A stretch of DNA of 64,000 bases from Methanoregula formicica SMSP (GTDB lineage Archaea; Halobacteriota; Methanomicrobia; Methanomicrobiales; Methanospirillaceae): positions 2,046,001 through 2,110,000 of the forward strand of contig NC_019943.1 in the NCBI RefSeq assembly GCF_000327485.1. Reading direction: 5' to 3'. Position 1 is the stretch's first letter; each line of letters begins with the position of its first letter. Below are positions 1 to 8,472 of this stretch, piece by piece. Under the pieces are notes generated by a model that was given only the letters and a program-made list of their open reading frames with translations, had not been told where the DNA came from and made no database searches. The position numbers and the translations under genes are program-made.

Positions 1-2
1 TT

Positions 3-287
3 TATCTCCGGTCAGAGGATGTTATGGACCAGGTCCAGCAGCTGATCGATTACCGGGTCATCGAGCGCCGGCTGACCCTGAGCCGGTGCTCGCTCTGCAA
101 CACGAAACTCCGGGAAGCAAACACCTGCGAGATCGAACGGACCGGTTACGCCCCCCGCGACTGGAGGAGCACAAGGTTCTACTGGTGCGAGCAGTGCCAC
201 AAGCTGTACTGGAACGGCTCGCACGGAAAGCAGCTGGAAACAAGGATCGGGACAGAAAGAAACGAAGAATCCAATAATCTACCCTGA
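3..287 (+). CDS. Mut7-C RNase-domain protein, C-terminal part (cut by window edge)
   Basis: The reading frame is open from base 3, upstream of the first ATG at 24, so the real start lies outside the window. The visible 95 residues match the end of the Mut7-C (DUF82) family: a YLRSEDV-like segment, then two CxxC pairs (SRCSLCNTKL and FYWCEQCHKLYWNGSH) forming a zinc ribbon. Family members carry a PIN-like nuclease fold upstream of this ribbon, but that part cannot be seen here. It converges with the hydrolase gene on the minus strand, leaving 11 bases between them. Family call is firm; substrate is unknown. Confidence 0.83.
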   Translation, partial: YLRSEDVMDQVQQLIDYRVIERRLTLSRCSLCNTKLREANTCEIERTGYAPRDWRSTRFYWCEQCHKLYWNGSHGKQLETRIGTERNEESNNLP

Positions 288-298
288 ATGCGCAGGCC

Positions 299-1078
299 TC
301 AGATCGCTTCAACCAGCACCTTGTAGAACTTCTCGGAGGCGCCCCGCTCGATCCACGGACGGTGGCCGCACTTCTCCAAAAGGATGAACTCGAAATCCGG
401 AAGAGCCTTTGACAGCGGACCATTCACGCCATCGGCAGGGTGAGGATCCCAGTCGCCGTGAATCGCAACAACCGGGCACCGGATCTCCCGGGACATGTGG
501 AGGATCGCCTGCTTCCTCCGCAGTTCGGCTGCCTCGTCCCAGACACCCCGGAAGACATCGTACTGGCAGTGGAAGCCCTCCTCCGGCACATTGGCCGGGT
601 CGTAGGCGTCGGCACGGGCAAGGAGGGTGCCGAGTTCCGCGAGGAGCGCGTTCTTGCCGGCTTCGGTGGTGCCGTCAAGCCCTTCGATAAGCATATTCAC
701 CCGGTCGCGGTCCGTTTTTTTGAGGCGGGCCATCCGTGTCCGGGTGATGGACGCGGCATGCCCCTCCTCAAACGGGGGGCATCCCACAAGGATCAGTTTC
801 TTCACCTGATCGGGATACCGGGCAGCAAGCATCCACGAGAGGAACGCACCCCACGAGAAGCCGATCAGGGTGACGGGGAGCATGCCATGCTGCGACAGGA
901 CCGACCGGAGCTCCTGCACCTGTCCTTCGAGCGTTGTCTCTGTCTGGAAGGGTTCGAGCACCCCCGTTACCGATGACAGCTCGCGGGCAACCGGTGCCAT
1001 CTCCCCCGGTGCTCCCGGCCCGCCGTGGATCACTGCCACGGTATAGGGCCCGGGCCCCCATTTCCGTACCGGCTTCAT
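299..1078 (-). CDS. alpha/beta hydrolase
   Basis: A 259-residue single-domain alpha/beta hydrolase. It has an HGGPG oxyanion motif near residue 19, as in proline iminopeptidase-like enzymes, the nucleophile elbow GFSWG near residue 74, a late Asp in HGDWDPHP and a C-terminal catalytic His in CGHRPW. No signal peptide is visible, so it is probably cytoplasmic. The motifs support esterase or peptidase chemistry but not a substrate. The start is an ATG at 1078. The gene stands alone between the Mut7-C gene and the hydrogenase-like operon; about 60 bases separate its start from the operon's last stop. Confidence 0.85.
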   Translation of the reverse strand: MKPVRKWGPGPYTVAVIHGGPGAPGEMAPVARELSSVTGVLEPFQTETTLEGQVQELRSVLSQHGMLPVTLIGFSWGAFLSWMLAARYPDQVKKLILVGCPPFEEGHAASITRTRMARLKKTDRDRVNMLIEGLDGTTEAGKNALLAELGTLLARADAYDPANVPEEGFHCQYDVFRGVWDEAAELRRKQAILHMSREIRCPVVAIHGDWDPHPADGVNGPLSKALPDFEFILLEKCGHRPWIERGASEKFYKVLVEAI

Positions 1079-1141
1079 TGCACGTACCGGTTATCGTGCG
1101 GGTGTAATAAAATGTCCTTGGGGATGCAAAAAAGCGGGGGG

Positions 1142-1660
1142 TCAGCGTGTCCTGCCGGCATGTCTCATCAGCGCGAGCAGGCCGGAAAGGATCTCCTTTG
1201 GGGCCGGCGGGTTGCCCGGGATCTTCAGATCGACTGGAACAATCTTCTCTGCCCCGCCGAGCACGGCGTAAGAACCGGCAAAGATCCCGCCGGTGCAGGC
1301 ATCGTCGCCCACGGCCACCACGAACTTCGGCGACGGCATGGCATCGTAGGTCTTTTGTGCCGCTGCCGCCATGTTGTGGGTCACCGCTCCGGTCACCAGG
1401 AGCACGTCCGCATGGCGGGGAGAAGCCACGAACGTGATGCCGAACCGCTCGACATCGTAATACGGATTCGTGAGATTGTTGATCTCGATCTCGGCTGCAT
1501 TGTCGCTCCCCGTATCAAGTTCGCGGATCGCGAGACTCCCGCCAAACACGGCGTCGACCTCGCGCCGGATCTCCCGGCCCAGTGTCTCGATCTCTTCATC
1601 CCGTGCCGGAATGTCAGCTGTTACTTTCCTCTTCAGCAGGCAGGATAGTACGTTCACCAT
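1142..1660 (-). CDS. hydrogenase-like small subunit (HyfI/NuoB family) lacking all Fe-S ligands
   Basis: A 172-residue protein of the NuoB/HycG family, clear from ERFGITFVASPRHADVLLVTG, SGGIF-like TGGIF and KIVPVDLKIPGNPP. In this family four cysteines bind the proximal [4Fe-4S] cluster (GCNGCE, GAC, PGCPP). Here they align with Asp53, Ala56, Asp120 and Asn150; the only nearby cysteine, Cys122, is shifted by two residues. The fold looks conserved, but the cluster should be absent. It is the last gene of the six-gene operon, 12 bases after the large subunit stop, and has a strong GAGGTGA ribosome binding site overlapping that stop. There are no frameshifts, so this does not look like a decaying gene. 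Confidence 0.88.
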   Translation of the reverse strand: MVNVLSCLLKRKVTADIPARDEEIETLGREIRREVDAVFGGSLAIRELDTGSDNAAEIEINNLTNPYYDVERFGITFVASPRHADVLLVTGAVTHNMAAAAQKTYDAMPSPKFVVAVGDDACTGGIFAGSYAVLGGAEKIVPVDLKIPGNPPAPKEILSGLLALMRHAGRTR

Positions 1661-1672
1661 TGTTACGTCACC

Positions 1673-3253
1673 TCACAGGTCTGTCCCCGCGTAGGACAGG
1701 TTCAGGCTCTTGTTGATGAGCGGGAAATCCGGAACAATCTCCCCCTGGACTGCATGTTCGATGGCCAGCCAGTTGCAGTACGAGGCGGTCCGTACCTTGT
1801 AGCGTTCGACAACCCCGTTCCGGATCCAGACCCAGCAGAGGCTCTGGCCCCGTGCAGATTCCACGAGGGTGAGAGCATAACCGTCCTTTGCTTCCCATGC
1901 CACCCGTACCGGCCCTTCCGGCAGGGAGTCAAGCAGCCGCTCGATCAGGTCGAGCGAGTCCAGGATCTCGGATGCCCGGACGGTAAACCGGGAGAGCACG
2001 TCGCCGTCATGCAGCGTCCTGACGGACGGGGGATGGCGGGAGTAGATGCCATAGGGGTGGTCGACCCGGACATCTCCGTTCCCGCCGGAAGCCCGGGCCG
2101 TCGGCCCGGTGATGTTGAGCGGCCGGAGGATCGATCTCCGGACCACTCCTGTCGGCGAGAACCGGTCGATGACAGATGCGGTCGAGAGCACGATCTTCAG
2201 GCCTGTACGGTACCGTTTCCGGACCTGCCGGACAAACTGCCCGAGCGCCTCAAGATCTTCGGTGCGGATATCGCGGGAGATCCCTCCGGGCACAATCATC
2301 CCCCGCAGGAACCGCGAGCCGGTCAGGTGGGCGTTCATCCGGAACACTTCCTCGCGGATCACCGCAAACTGGCTGGCCCCGAGCGGGAAGGCCACGTCCA
2401 CGAGCATGCCGGCCTGGTCCCCGAGGTGCGAACCGATCCGTTCCAGCTCCATGAGGATGGTCCGCAGGGCCCAGGCCCGTTCCGGCACGTGTGTTCCTGC
2501 AATCCTCTCCACGGCGATACAGAAGGCAACGGTGTTTGCCACGGACTCGTCCCCGCTGACCGCTTCGGCAATGCGGACTACGTCCACGGGTAGTCTTCCT
2601 TCCGCCAGCTTCTCGACCCCGCGGTGCTTATAGAACATCCGGACCTCGAGATTGAAGATCTTCTCGCCGATAACGCTGAACCGGAAATGCCCCGGCTCGA
2701 TGATACCGGCATGGACCGGGCCGACCGGAATCTGGTACACGCCATCACCCTGCACGCCACGGAAGGGATACTCCTTGGACGGTTCCACGGAAGGTTTCAT
2801 CATGGGAGGAATGTTCCCGACACTCTTTTTCAAGGGATGGTAATCATCAGGATAGGTCTCGTGGAGAAGGAGCCTTCGTTCATCGAACGACCCCTCAAAT
2901 GCAATGCCAAACCCGTCCCGGCATTCCCGTTCGGGCCAGCAGGCCGAGGGCAGGAGCCGGGCAATGGATGGGGCAGAGTTCTCCGTATCCAGGACAACGA
3001 CAAGGAGGACACCTTTCTTTTCAAAAACATACAGGAGCGAGAACGGTGTGCCGGACGAGAAGTGCTCGGCGCAGAAAAGGCCGATGAGCGCACACTCGCG
3101 GGCAGCAAGGGATGTGACAAGCGGCAGGAACTCCGGTTCGCTCAGCCGGAGATACCATTCGCCATTGCATCCTTCCGTGATCCGTTCTGAAAGCGCACCC
3201 GGTCCCAGCAGTTCGCGTACCGCCTCTTTCCCCCTGCTCTTCTCTGCAACCAT
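1673..3253 (-). CDS. hydrogenase-like large subunit (HyfG/NuoCD fusion) lacking NiFe ligands
   Basis: A 526-residue protein: a NuoC-like 30 kDa domain (about residues 1-150) fused to a NuoD/HyfG-like 49 kDa domain, as in HycE and HyfG. The family core is clear (IPVGPVHAGIIEPGHF, YKHRGVEKLAEGR). NiFe enzymes have an RxCGxC motif after this; here the segment reads AVSGDESVANTVAF, putting Ser233 and Glu236 at the cysteine positions. The C-terminal DPCxxC is NLSYAG (residues 518-523), so Ser520 and Gly523 replace that pair. No NiFe site can form. The ATG at 3253 overlaps the HyfF-like stop by 4 bases. The frame is also open further upstream, but that part is a shadow of the preceding gene. Confidence 0.9.
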   Translation of the reverse strand: MVAEKSRGKEAVRELLGPGALSERITEGCNGEWYLRLSEPEFLPLVTSLAARECALIGLFCAEHFSSGTPFSLLYVFEKKGVLLVVVLDTENSAPSIARLLPSACWPERECRDGFGIAFEGSFDERRLLLHETYPDDYHPLKKSVGNIPPMMKPSVEPSKEYPFRGVQGDGVYQIPVGPVHAGIIEPGHFRFSVIGEKIFNLEVRMFYKHRGVEKLAEGRLPVDVVRIAEAVSGDESVANTVAFCIAVERIAGTHVPERAWALRTILMELERIGSHLGDQAGMLVDVAFPLGASQFAVIREEVFRMNAHLTGSRFLRGMIVPGGISRDIRTEDLEALGQFVRQVRKRYRTGLKIVLSTASVIDRFSPTGVVRRSILRPLNITGPTARASGGNGDVRVDHPYGIYSRHPPSVRTLHDGDVLSRFTVRASEILDSLDLIERLLDSLPEGPVRVAWEAKDGYALTLVESARGQSLCWVWIRNGVVERYKVRTASYCNWLAIEHAVQGEIVPDFPLINKSLNLSYAGTDL

Positions 3254-4734
3254 CAGAACATCAGCTCCGCAACGACCTGATCCAGGAACGCCACCTCTCC
3301 CGACGTGATGACCGTCCCGAGGATAAGGGTCAGGACAAGGAGGACAATGACAGGAAGGTTCATACCGGCGGGGGTCTGGTAACGGACAATCTCTGCGTGT
3401 GCCCCGGGGCCGGATACCTGCGTGAACGTGCGGAGCACGAAGTACCCGAATGCCCCGGCAGCGATGAAGAGCAGGACGAGAAGGATGACCAGGGCAACAG
3501 GTGAGAAGCCCGCCAGCTGCACGAGGAGGAAGAACTTCGAGAGGAAGACCGGGAAGAGCGGCATCCCGGTGATGGCAAGGCCGCCAAGGACGATCCCCCA
3601 TGCCGCAACCGGCTGGAGGGCGAAGACATCCCGCATATCGTCCACCGCATCCGGGGAGAGTGTGCTGTGGTACTGGCGGTGGAGGATACCGGCAGAGAAG
3701 AAGAGGCCGGCTTTCGTGAACGCATGGGCCATCACATGGAAGAGCACCCAGAAGATGGCAAGGGGGGTTGCAACCGCGAGCCCGATGAGAAGGATCCCCA
3801 TGTTCTCGATACTGGAGAACGCGATCAGCTTCTTGAGTTTCTTCTGGGGAAGCATGGACAGGGCCGCGATGAAGACCGTCAGGAGGCCGAAGATCAGGAG
3901 CAGGAGCGAGACCGTGGAGACTGCGGTTGTCTGGTGGACGATGGCAAAGACGCGGATGATGCCATAGATCCCCACATTCAGGAGGACCCCGGATAGGATC
4001 GCACTCACTGCTGACGGCGCCCGTACATGGGCTTCGGGAAGCCAGGTATGGAAGGGGAATATACCCGACTTTGCGGCAAAGCCGATGAAGATGAGGGCGA
4101 ATGCCGCGATCACCATGCCGGGCGGGAAGGATCCGGCCTGCTGCATCAGGACGGTCCAGTTGAGGGTGCCGGTACCCACGACGCTCCGCGAGATCTCGAA
4201 GAGGAATATGAGGCCGACGAACGAGAAGAGCATGGAGACCGACGCGATGAAGATGTACTTGATAGCTGCATCGATGTTGTCCCGTGCGTACAGGATCGCG
4301 ACCAGCATGGCGGAGATGACCGTTGTCAGCTCGGTGAAGATCCAGAAGAGGGCAAGGTTGTCCGAGAAGAACGCAAGGACGATGACCAGCAGGAGGAAGG
4401 CCCAGGAACCATAGAAGAGCTTCAGGCTCCCCCGGGAAAGTTCCCGCGCCTCGATCAGGTTCTCGACATACCCTCTCGCATAGACCGCGGCGAGAAGGAA
4501 GATGACGGTGGCAATGAGCACTTCGTAGATGCCCAGATGGTCGATGAAGAAGAATTCGTTCCCGACCGTAAGCAAGGTCATGGGGATCTGCCCGGAAAGG
4601 ATGAGCCAGGCCGAGATGCAGAGGAAGATGGCGGCTTCTGCGATACAGGCCGAGTTCATCTGCCGGTGGGTCCGGCCCAGTGCAATGGCGGCAAGCGCCG
4701 CTGCCGCGACGAGGACAAAAGCTGCGAGGATCAT
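3253..4734 (-). CDS. proton-conducting membrane subunit, HyfF-like (NuoM/NuoN family)
   Basis: A 493-residue polytopic membrane protein of the Mrp-antiporter-like family, with about 14 hydrophobic helices. The signature segment AKSGIFPFHTWLPEAHV includes the conserved lysine and histidine of the ion path, followed by APSAVSAILSGVLLNVG. A glutamate in IFTELTTVIS lies in the helix that normally carries the TM5 glutamate. Loss of electron-transfer cofactors in the soluble subunits is therefore not matched by loss of the channel residues here. It shares 4-base ATGA overlaps with both the gene before (HyfE-like) and the gene after (large subunit), so tight translational coupling is likely. Confidence 0.9.
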   Translation of the reverse strand: MILAAFVLVAAAALAAIALGRTHRQMNSACIAEAAIFLCISAWLILSGQIPMTLLTVGNEFFFIDHLGIYEVLIATVIFLLAAVYARGYVENLIEARELSRGSLKLFYGSWAFLLLVIVLAFFSDNLALFWIFTELTTVISAMLVAILYARDNIDAAIKYIFIASVSMLFSFVGLIFLFEISRSVVGTGTLNWTVLMQQAGSFPPGMVIAAFALIFIGFAAKSGIFPFHTWLPEAHVRAPSAVSAILSGVLLNVGIYGIIRVFAIVHQTTAVSTVSLLLLIFGLLTVFIAALSMLPQKKLKKLIAFSSIENMGILLIGLAVATPLAIFWVLFHVMAHAFTKAGLFFSAGILHRQYHSTLSPDAVDDMRDVFALQPVAAWGIVLGGLAITGMPLFPVFLSKFFLLVQLAGFSPVALVILLVLLFIAAGAFGYFVLRTFTQVSGPGAHAEIVRYQTPAGMNLPVIVLLVLTLILGTVITSGEVAFLDQVVAELMF

Positions 4735-5423
4735 GGCCCGTCCTCCGTGTCACCCACAAGATGGAAGCGGTGGAGGCGCTGGTGGTACTCTTCGAGCGTG
4801 GAGTCGAGGCCGACGGTTAAGATCGTAGTCAGTATCACGAGGATGATGAGGTCGATGATGATCAGGAACTCGATGATGAACGGGAGCTCGGTGACAAACA
4901 TCCCAAAGAGCAGCACGCCATTCTCCATTGAGAGGTAGCCAAGGACCTTTGTTATAGCCCGTTTCCGCGAGAACGTGACCATCATCCCCATGAGCATCAG
5001 GGAGAGGCCGATGACGGCGCCGAAGAAGAAGAGGCTCTCCCGGGCAGGAGTCCCTTCAAGGATATTTGCCAGCGCTATGTAGATGAAGAGAATCAGGGCC
5101 ATGGAGAGGAGGAGCGAGGTCGTGGGGCTCAGGAAATGGAACTCGATGTCGCGCCGGATCCGGATCCGTTCCTGGATGCTGGCGATGAAGTAGGGGATGA
5201 CGATCACCTTGCTCACGAACGTTACCGCGGCGATGGCAAGGAGGACGGTCGCGCCCTCAAGCGACCAGAGGGCGAGCGCCATAAGGACAAGAGTGAGCGA
5301 CTGGAGGGCGTAGACCGATACCAACGAGATGAGGTTCCTTGTCGAGATGATGTAGGCTGCCGTGACTATGACAACCGCAAAGAGGATCCGGATTACTGAC
5401 TGGATGAGCGCGGGATCGATCAT
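4731..5423 (-). CDS. membrane subunit HyfE-like (NuoK-related)
   Basis: A 230-residue membrane protein with about seven hydrophobic helices, like HyfE of hydrogenase 4: an N-terminal extension plus a NuoK-like C-terminal half. The NuoK-type glutamate is visible in KVLGYLSMENGVLLFG, and a further acidic helix follows (FIIEFLIIIDLIILV). In complex I and group 4 hydrogenases this subunit lies between the antiporter subunits and the NuoH-like subunit and lines the proton path. It has ATGA overlaps on both sides within the operon. Confidence 0.88.
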   Translation of the reverse strand: MIDPALIQSVIRILFAVVIVTAAYIISTRNLISLVSVYALQSLTLVLMALALWSLEGATVLLAIAAVTFVSKVIVIPYFIASIQERIRIRRDIEFHFLSPTTSLLLSMALILFIYIALANILEGTPARESLFFFGAVIGLSLMLMGMMVTFSRKRAITKVLGYLSMENGVLLFGMFVTELPFIIEFLIIIDLIILVILTTILTVGLDSTLEEYHQRLHRFHLVGDTEDGP

Positions 5424-6361
5424 GCGAACACCTCGATGATGATGATGAGCGTGGAGAAGAAGAACGCCATGGCAAAGAGGCTCGGGAGGCGGAAGAACCG
5501 CATCTTCGCCATCGAAGACTCAAAGAGGCCGATGATCGCGGCAAGGACCGTGGCCTTGAGAACAAAGAGGACTGCCGCCACCGCGATCGTGCCGATTGCA
5601 AGCGTCGTGGTGAGACCGAAGGGGACGATGAGGTTGATTAAAAGCGCCATCAGGAGCGTGAGTTTCACGGCTGCCGAGAGTTCCATGAGCGCCAGGTTCT
5701 TGCCGGACTGCTCAAGGATCATCCCCTCGTGGATCATGGTCAGTTCCAGGTGGGTCTCCGGGTTGTCGACCGGGATCCGTGAAGTCTCGACCACGAGGAT
5801 GATGAAGAGCGAGATCCCCAGCAGGATGAGGGTGGGGGTGGCGGGTGCGCCGGCGGCAGCGGATGCGGCAAACATGTCGAAGACATTTAAGGATTTGAAG
5901 ACAAAGACCAGCGCGGCAAAGACGATGATGGTCGTTGGCTCGATGATGGCCGAGATGCTCATCTCCCGTGAGCTGCCCATGCCGCCAAACGAACTGCCTG
6001 CGTCAAGGCCGGCGAGCGCCATGAAGAACCGGGCAAGCGCGAGGAGGTAGAGCAACAGGATGATATTGCCTATCCCCCCAACCGGCTCGGGAACGAAGAC
6101 GAGCGGGACGAAGAGTGCGGCGACCAGTACCGCAGCAATGCTCACATAGGGCGTCAGCCGCATGATCCACGAGGAGTGTGACGAGTACACCGTCTCCTTC
6201 TTCAGCAGTTTTGCAAGGGTGAAGTAGGTCTGGAAGACGGACGGCCCGCTCCTCCCCTGTGCCCGGGCTTTCACTTTTTTGATAAGGCTGACAAACAGCG
6301 GTGCAACGAGCAGCACGGCTGATGTGTTGAGCACCAGGTACAGGCCAAAGGAAAGGTTCAT
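5420..6361 (-). CDS. membrane subunit HyfC-like (NuoH family)
   Basis: A 313-residue NuoH/HyfC-type membrane anchor with about eight helices. Family hallmarks are visible: ARAQGRSGPSVFQTYF near the N terminus and RIPVDNPETHLELTMIHEG, the acidic loop that meets the large and small subunits. These acidic residues are kept although the partner subunits have lost their cofactors. I chose the ATG at 6361 because it forms the same 4-base ATGA overlap with the upstream stop that the other membrane genes show. A GTG nine bases earlier (6370) is the alternative. Confidence 0.88.
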   Translation of the reverse strand: MNLSFGLYLVLNTSAVLLVAPLFVSLIKKVKARAQGRSGPSVFQTYFTLAKLLKKETVYSSHSSWIMRLTPYVSIAAVLVAALFVPLVFVPEPVGGIGNIILLLYLLALARFFMALAGLDAGSSFGGMGSSREMSISAIIEPTTIIVFAALVFVFKSLNVFDMFAASAAAGAPATPTLILLGISLFIILVVETSRIPVDNPETHLELTMIHEGMILEQSGKNLALMELSAAVKLTLLMALLINLIVPFGLTTTLAIGTIAVAAVLFVLKATVLAAIIGLFESSMAKMRFFRLPSLFAMAFFFSTLIIIIEVFA

Positions 6362-8295
6362 GCCAGCCACCCCAGGAAGACGATGACCGCGATCACGGCG
6401 CAGAAGACATAGAGAAGGTACGTGTCAAGGCACCCGCTCTGGAACCGGGAGACCGTCTCCGCGGTCGCATACGAGGCCCGCGCAACGGGCAGGTACAGGT
6501 ATTCCTCGAATACTTTGATGAGCCGGATCCCGGCATTGCCTCCGGCAAAGATGCAGTTCTTCTGGTCAAAGAACATGCGTTCGTTCTTCATCTTTGTCCG
6601 GTACACGGTGGAGAAGATGATGTCGATGGGTTCCGAGAACCCGTGACCGGAGTACTCCATCGCCGGCTGCTGCGAGAGCGTACCGCACCCCCAGGTTCCG
6701 GTAACCCGCACGTCCCGGGATGCTGTAAAGAAGAGGGCCGCAAACGTAAGGACGAGCATGGCGAGCAGGAGCAGGCCGACAAGGAACAGGTCGGGCATCG
6801 GCACGGTGAAACCGGTGAGGAGGAAGATCTGGGCGGCAAAGAGACCAAGGAGGATACAGGCCGATGCAAGCAGCGCAGGGCCAAACAGCATCAGGAAAGG
6901 AACCTCTTCTGCCCTGCCACTCTCCGGAGAGCGGGGGAGCGCTAAAAAGACCGATCCGAACGCCTTGACAAAACAGGCTGCCGAGAGCGCGCTTGTCAGG
7001 GCAAAAAGGCCAAGGCAGAGGAAGAGCAGCACCTTGAAGAGCGGGTCTGCCACCGCAATGGAAGAGAAGAACGAGATGAACAGCAACACTTCGCTCGCAA
7101 ACCCGTTCAGCGGGGGGAGGGCCGCGATGGCAAGCGCACCGACAAAGAACAGCCCGGCAGTGAACGGCATCCGGTGGATGAGTCCGCCCATCTTCTCGAT
7201 GTCCCGGGTATGCGTGGCATGGACAACGGAACCGGCCGTCAGGAAGAGGAGGCTCTTGAACATGGCGTGGTTGAGGGCATGGAAGAGGGCGGAGAGCAGG
7301 CTGATCAGGGCAAGATCAAAAAGCTGGTAACTGGAGAAGATTACATACAGGCCGATACCCATGAAGATGATGCCGGTATTCTCGATGCTGCTGTACGCGA
7401 GCATGGCCTTGATATCGTACTCCTTTAAAGCGTAGATGATCCCGAGGACAGCCGTTGCCGTGCCCATGACAAGGATGAGGAGCCCCCACCAGAGTTCCGG
7501 TGAGAACACATCCAGCAGGAAACGGAGAAGCCCGTACACCGCGATCTTGAGCATCACGCCGGACATGAGGGCCGATATCGGCGTCGGGCTCGCGGGATGG
7601 GCATAGGGAAGCCACTTGTGGAACGGGATGATGCCGGCCTTGATGGAGAAACCGATAAGGAGGGCTACTAAAGCAATGGCCGAAACGGGCGAGACGCCAG
7701 CTGGTGCCAGGGCAAAGGATCCTGTCGAGAGGACGAGGAGGACGATACCCAGCAGGACAAAGAGCGTCGAGAGATGGGTCATCACGAAATAGAAGAGCCC
7801 GGCCTTCCGCGTCGCGGCACGGGAATAGTCGTACATCACGAGAAGGAACGAGCACCCTGCCATGAGTTCCCAGAAGACCAGGAAGGAGAAGGTGTTGGCT
7901 GAAGCCACCACGAGCACCATGGAGAGGATGAACAGGTTCGTGCAGGCAGAGAGGAGATTCCTGCGCAAGCCCCCTTCAAGATGCTCGTTGTATTCTGCCG
8001 CATAGAGGGCAACGCATACCGACACCACGGAAATCAGGAGCAGGAAGAAGGCGGAGAGCCGGTCGATGGCAAACGAGAGGGAAAAGCCGGCAACCGGCTG
8101 GTACGCAGTCCAGGCAATATCGTTGCCGGTAAGGAGGAGGAAGAGCGAGAGGGCCCCGAGGAGAACAGATCCGGCGATGGTGCAGAGCTGCGATCCGGCC
8201 CGGAAGATACGGCGGTCCTGCCATGCGCCGGCAAGGGGCAGGAAGACCCCGACAACAAAGATACCGAGGGAGATGATGAAGAGCCCTGCGATCAT
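6358..8295 (-). CDS. proton-conducting membrane subunit, HyfB-like (NuoL family)
   Basis: The first gene of the operon, a 645-residue polytopic protein of the NuoL/HyfB antiporter family. FWELMAGCSFLLVMYD contains the TM5 glutamate, and FSIKAGIIPFHKWLPYAHPA contains the conserved lysine and the HKWLP motif, so the ion pathway looks complete. The C terminus extends beyond the core with extra helices, as in HyfB. I chose the ATG at 8295 because GGTGATC lies just upstream and the protein then starts directly with its first helix (MIAGLFIISL). A longer frame back to 8352 would add 19 polar residues with no family support. Confidence 0.88.
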   Translation of the reverse strand: MIAGLFIISLGIFVVGVFLPLAGAWQDRRIFRAGSQLCTIAGSVLLGALSLFLLLTGNDIAWTAYQPVAGFSLSFAIDRLSAFFLLLISVVSVCVALYAAEYNEHLEGGLRRNLLSACTNLFILSMVLVVASANTFSFLVFWELMAGCSFLLVMYDYSRAATRKAGLFYFVMTHLSTLFVLLGIVLLVLSTGSFALAPAGVSPVSAIALVALLIGFSIKAGIIPFHKWLPYAHPASPTPISALMSGVMLKIAVYGLLRFLLDVFSPELWWGLLILVMGTATAVLGIIYALKEYDIKAMLAYSSIENTGIIFMGIGLYVIFSSYQLFDLALISLLSALFHALNHAMFKSLLFLTAGSVVHATHTRDIEKMGGLIHRMPFTAGLFFVGALAIAALPPLNGFASEVLLFISFFSSIAVADPLFKVLLFLCLGLFALTSALSAACFVKAFGSVFLALPRSPESGRAEEVPFLMLFGPALLASACILLGLFAAQIFLLTGFTVPMPDLFLVGLLLLAMLVLTFAALFFTASRDVRVTGTWGCGTLSQQPAMEYSGHGFSEPIDIIFSTVYRTKMKNERMFFDQKNCIFAGGNAGIRLIKVFEEYLYLPVARASYATAETVSRFQSGCLDTYLLYVFCAVIAVIVFLGWLA

Positions 8296-8408
8296 GATAC
8301 GATCACCGGGACCCCGGAAGCTGTGGCGTTCCCGCCGTGAACAGCAAGGCACGATCCAGAAAAAACGCCCGACATTTTAAGAAGTTGCTGATACCGATCC
8401 ATTGAGAT

Positions 8409-8472
8409 CATCGCGGATATGACTCATCGCAGATATGAATTTAACACGATTATTGCTTAAACATTAAATAAC
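8409..8472 (-). promoter_or_regulatory. promoter region of the hydrogenase-like operon with a tandem operator-like repeat
   Basis: In the 392-base gap between 8295 and 8688 the minus strand has an AT-rich TATA-like box (TTATTTAATG, about 8462-8471). That would place transcription start near 8438 and give a leader of roughly 140 bases. Two copies of CATCGCNGATATGA (plus-strand reading) lie at 8409-8422 and 8425-8438, 16 bases apart with one mismatch, just downstream of the predicted start. This spacing fits a repressor site, but it is inference. No gene is visible in the rest of the gap. Confidence 0.45.

Noticed and set aside
3254-4759. A 1028-residue minus-strand frame that would extend the large subunit far upstream.
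   Set aside because: Its first half lies over the HyfF-like gene in another frame and is rich in Arg, Pro and His. The real start is the ATG at 3253 with the usual ATGA overlap.
1142-8295. Annotation of the operon as a functional energy-converting hydrogenase (Ech or hydrogenase 4).
   Set aside because: All NiFe and proximal Fe-S ligand positions are substituted and no ferredoxin-like subunit is present, so hydrogenase activity is not supported.
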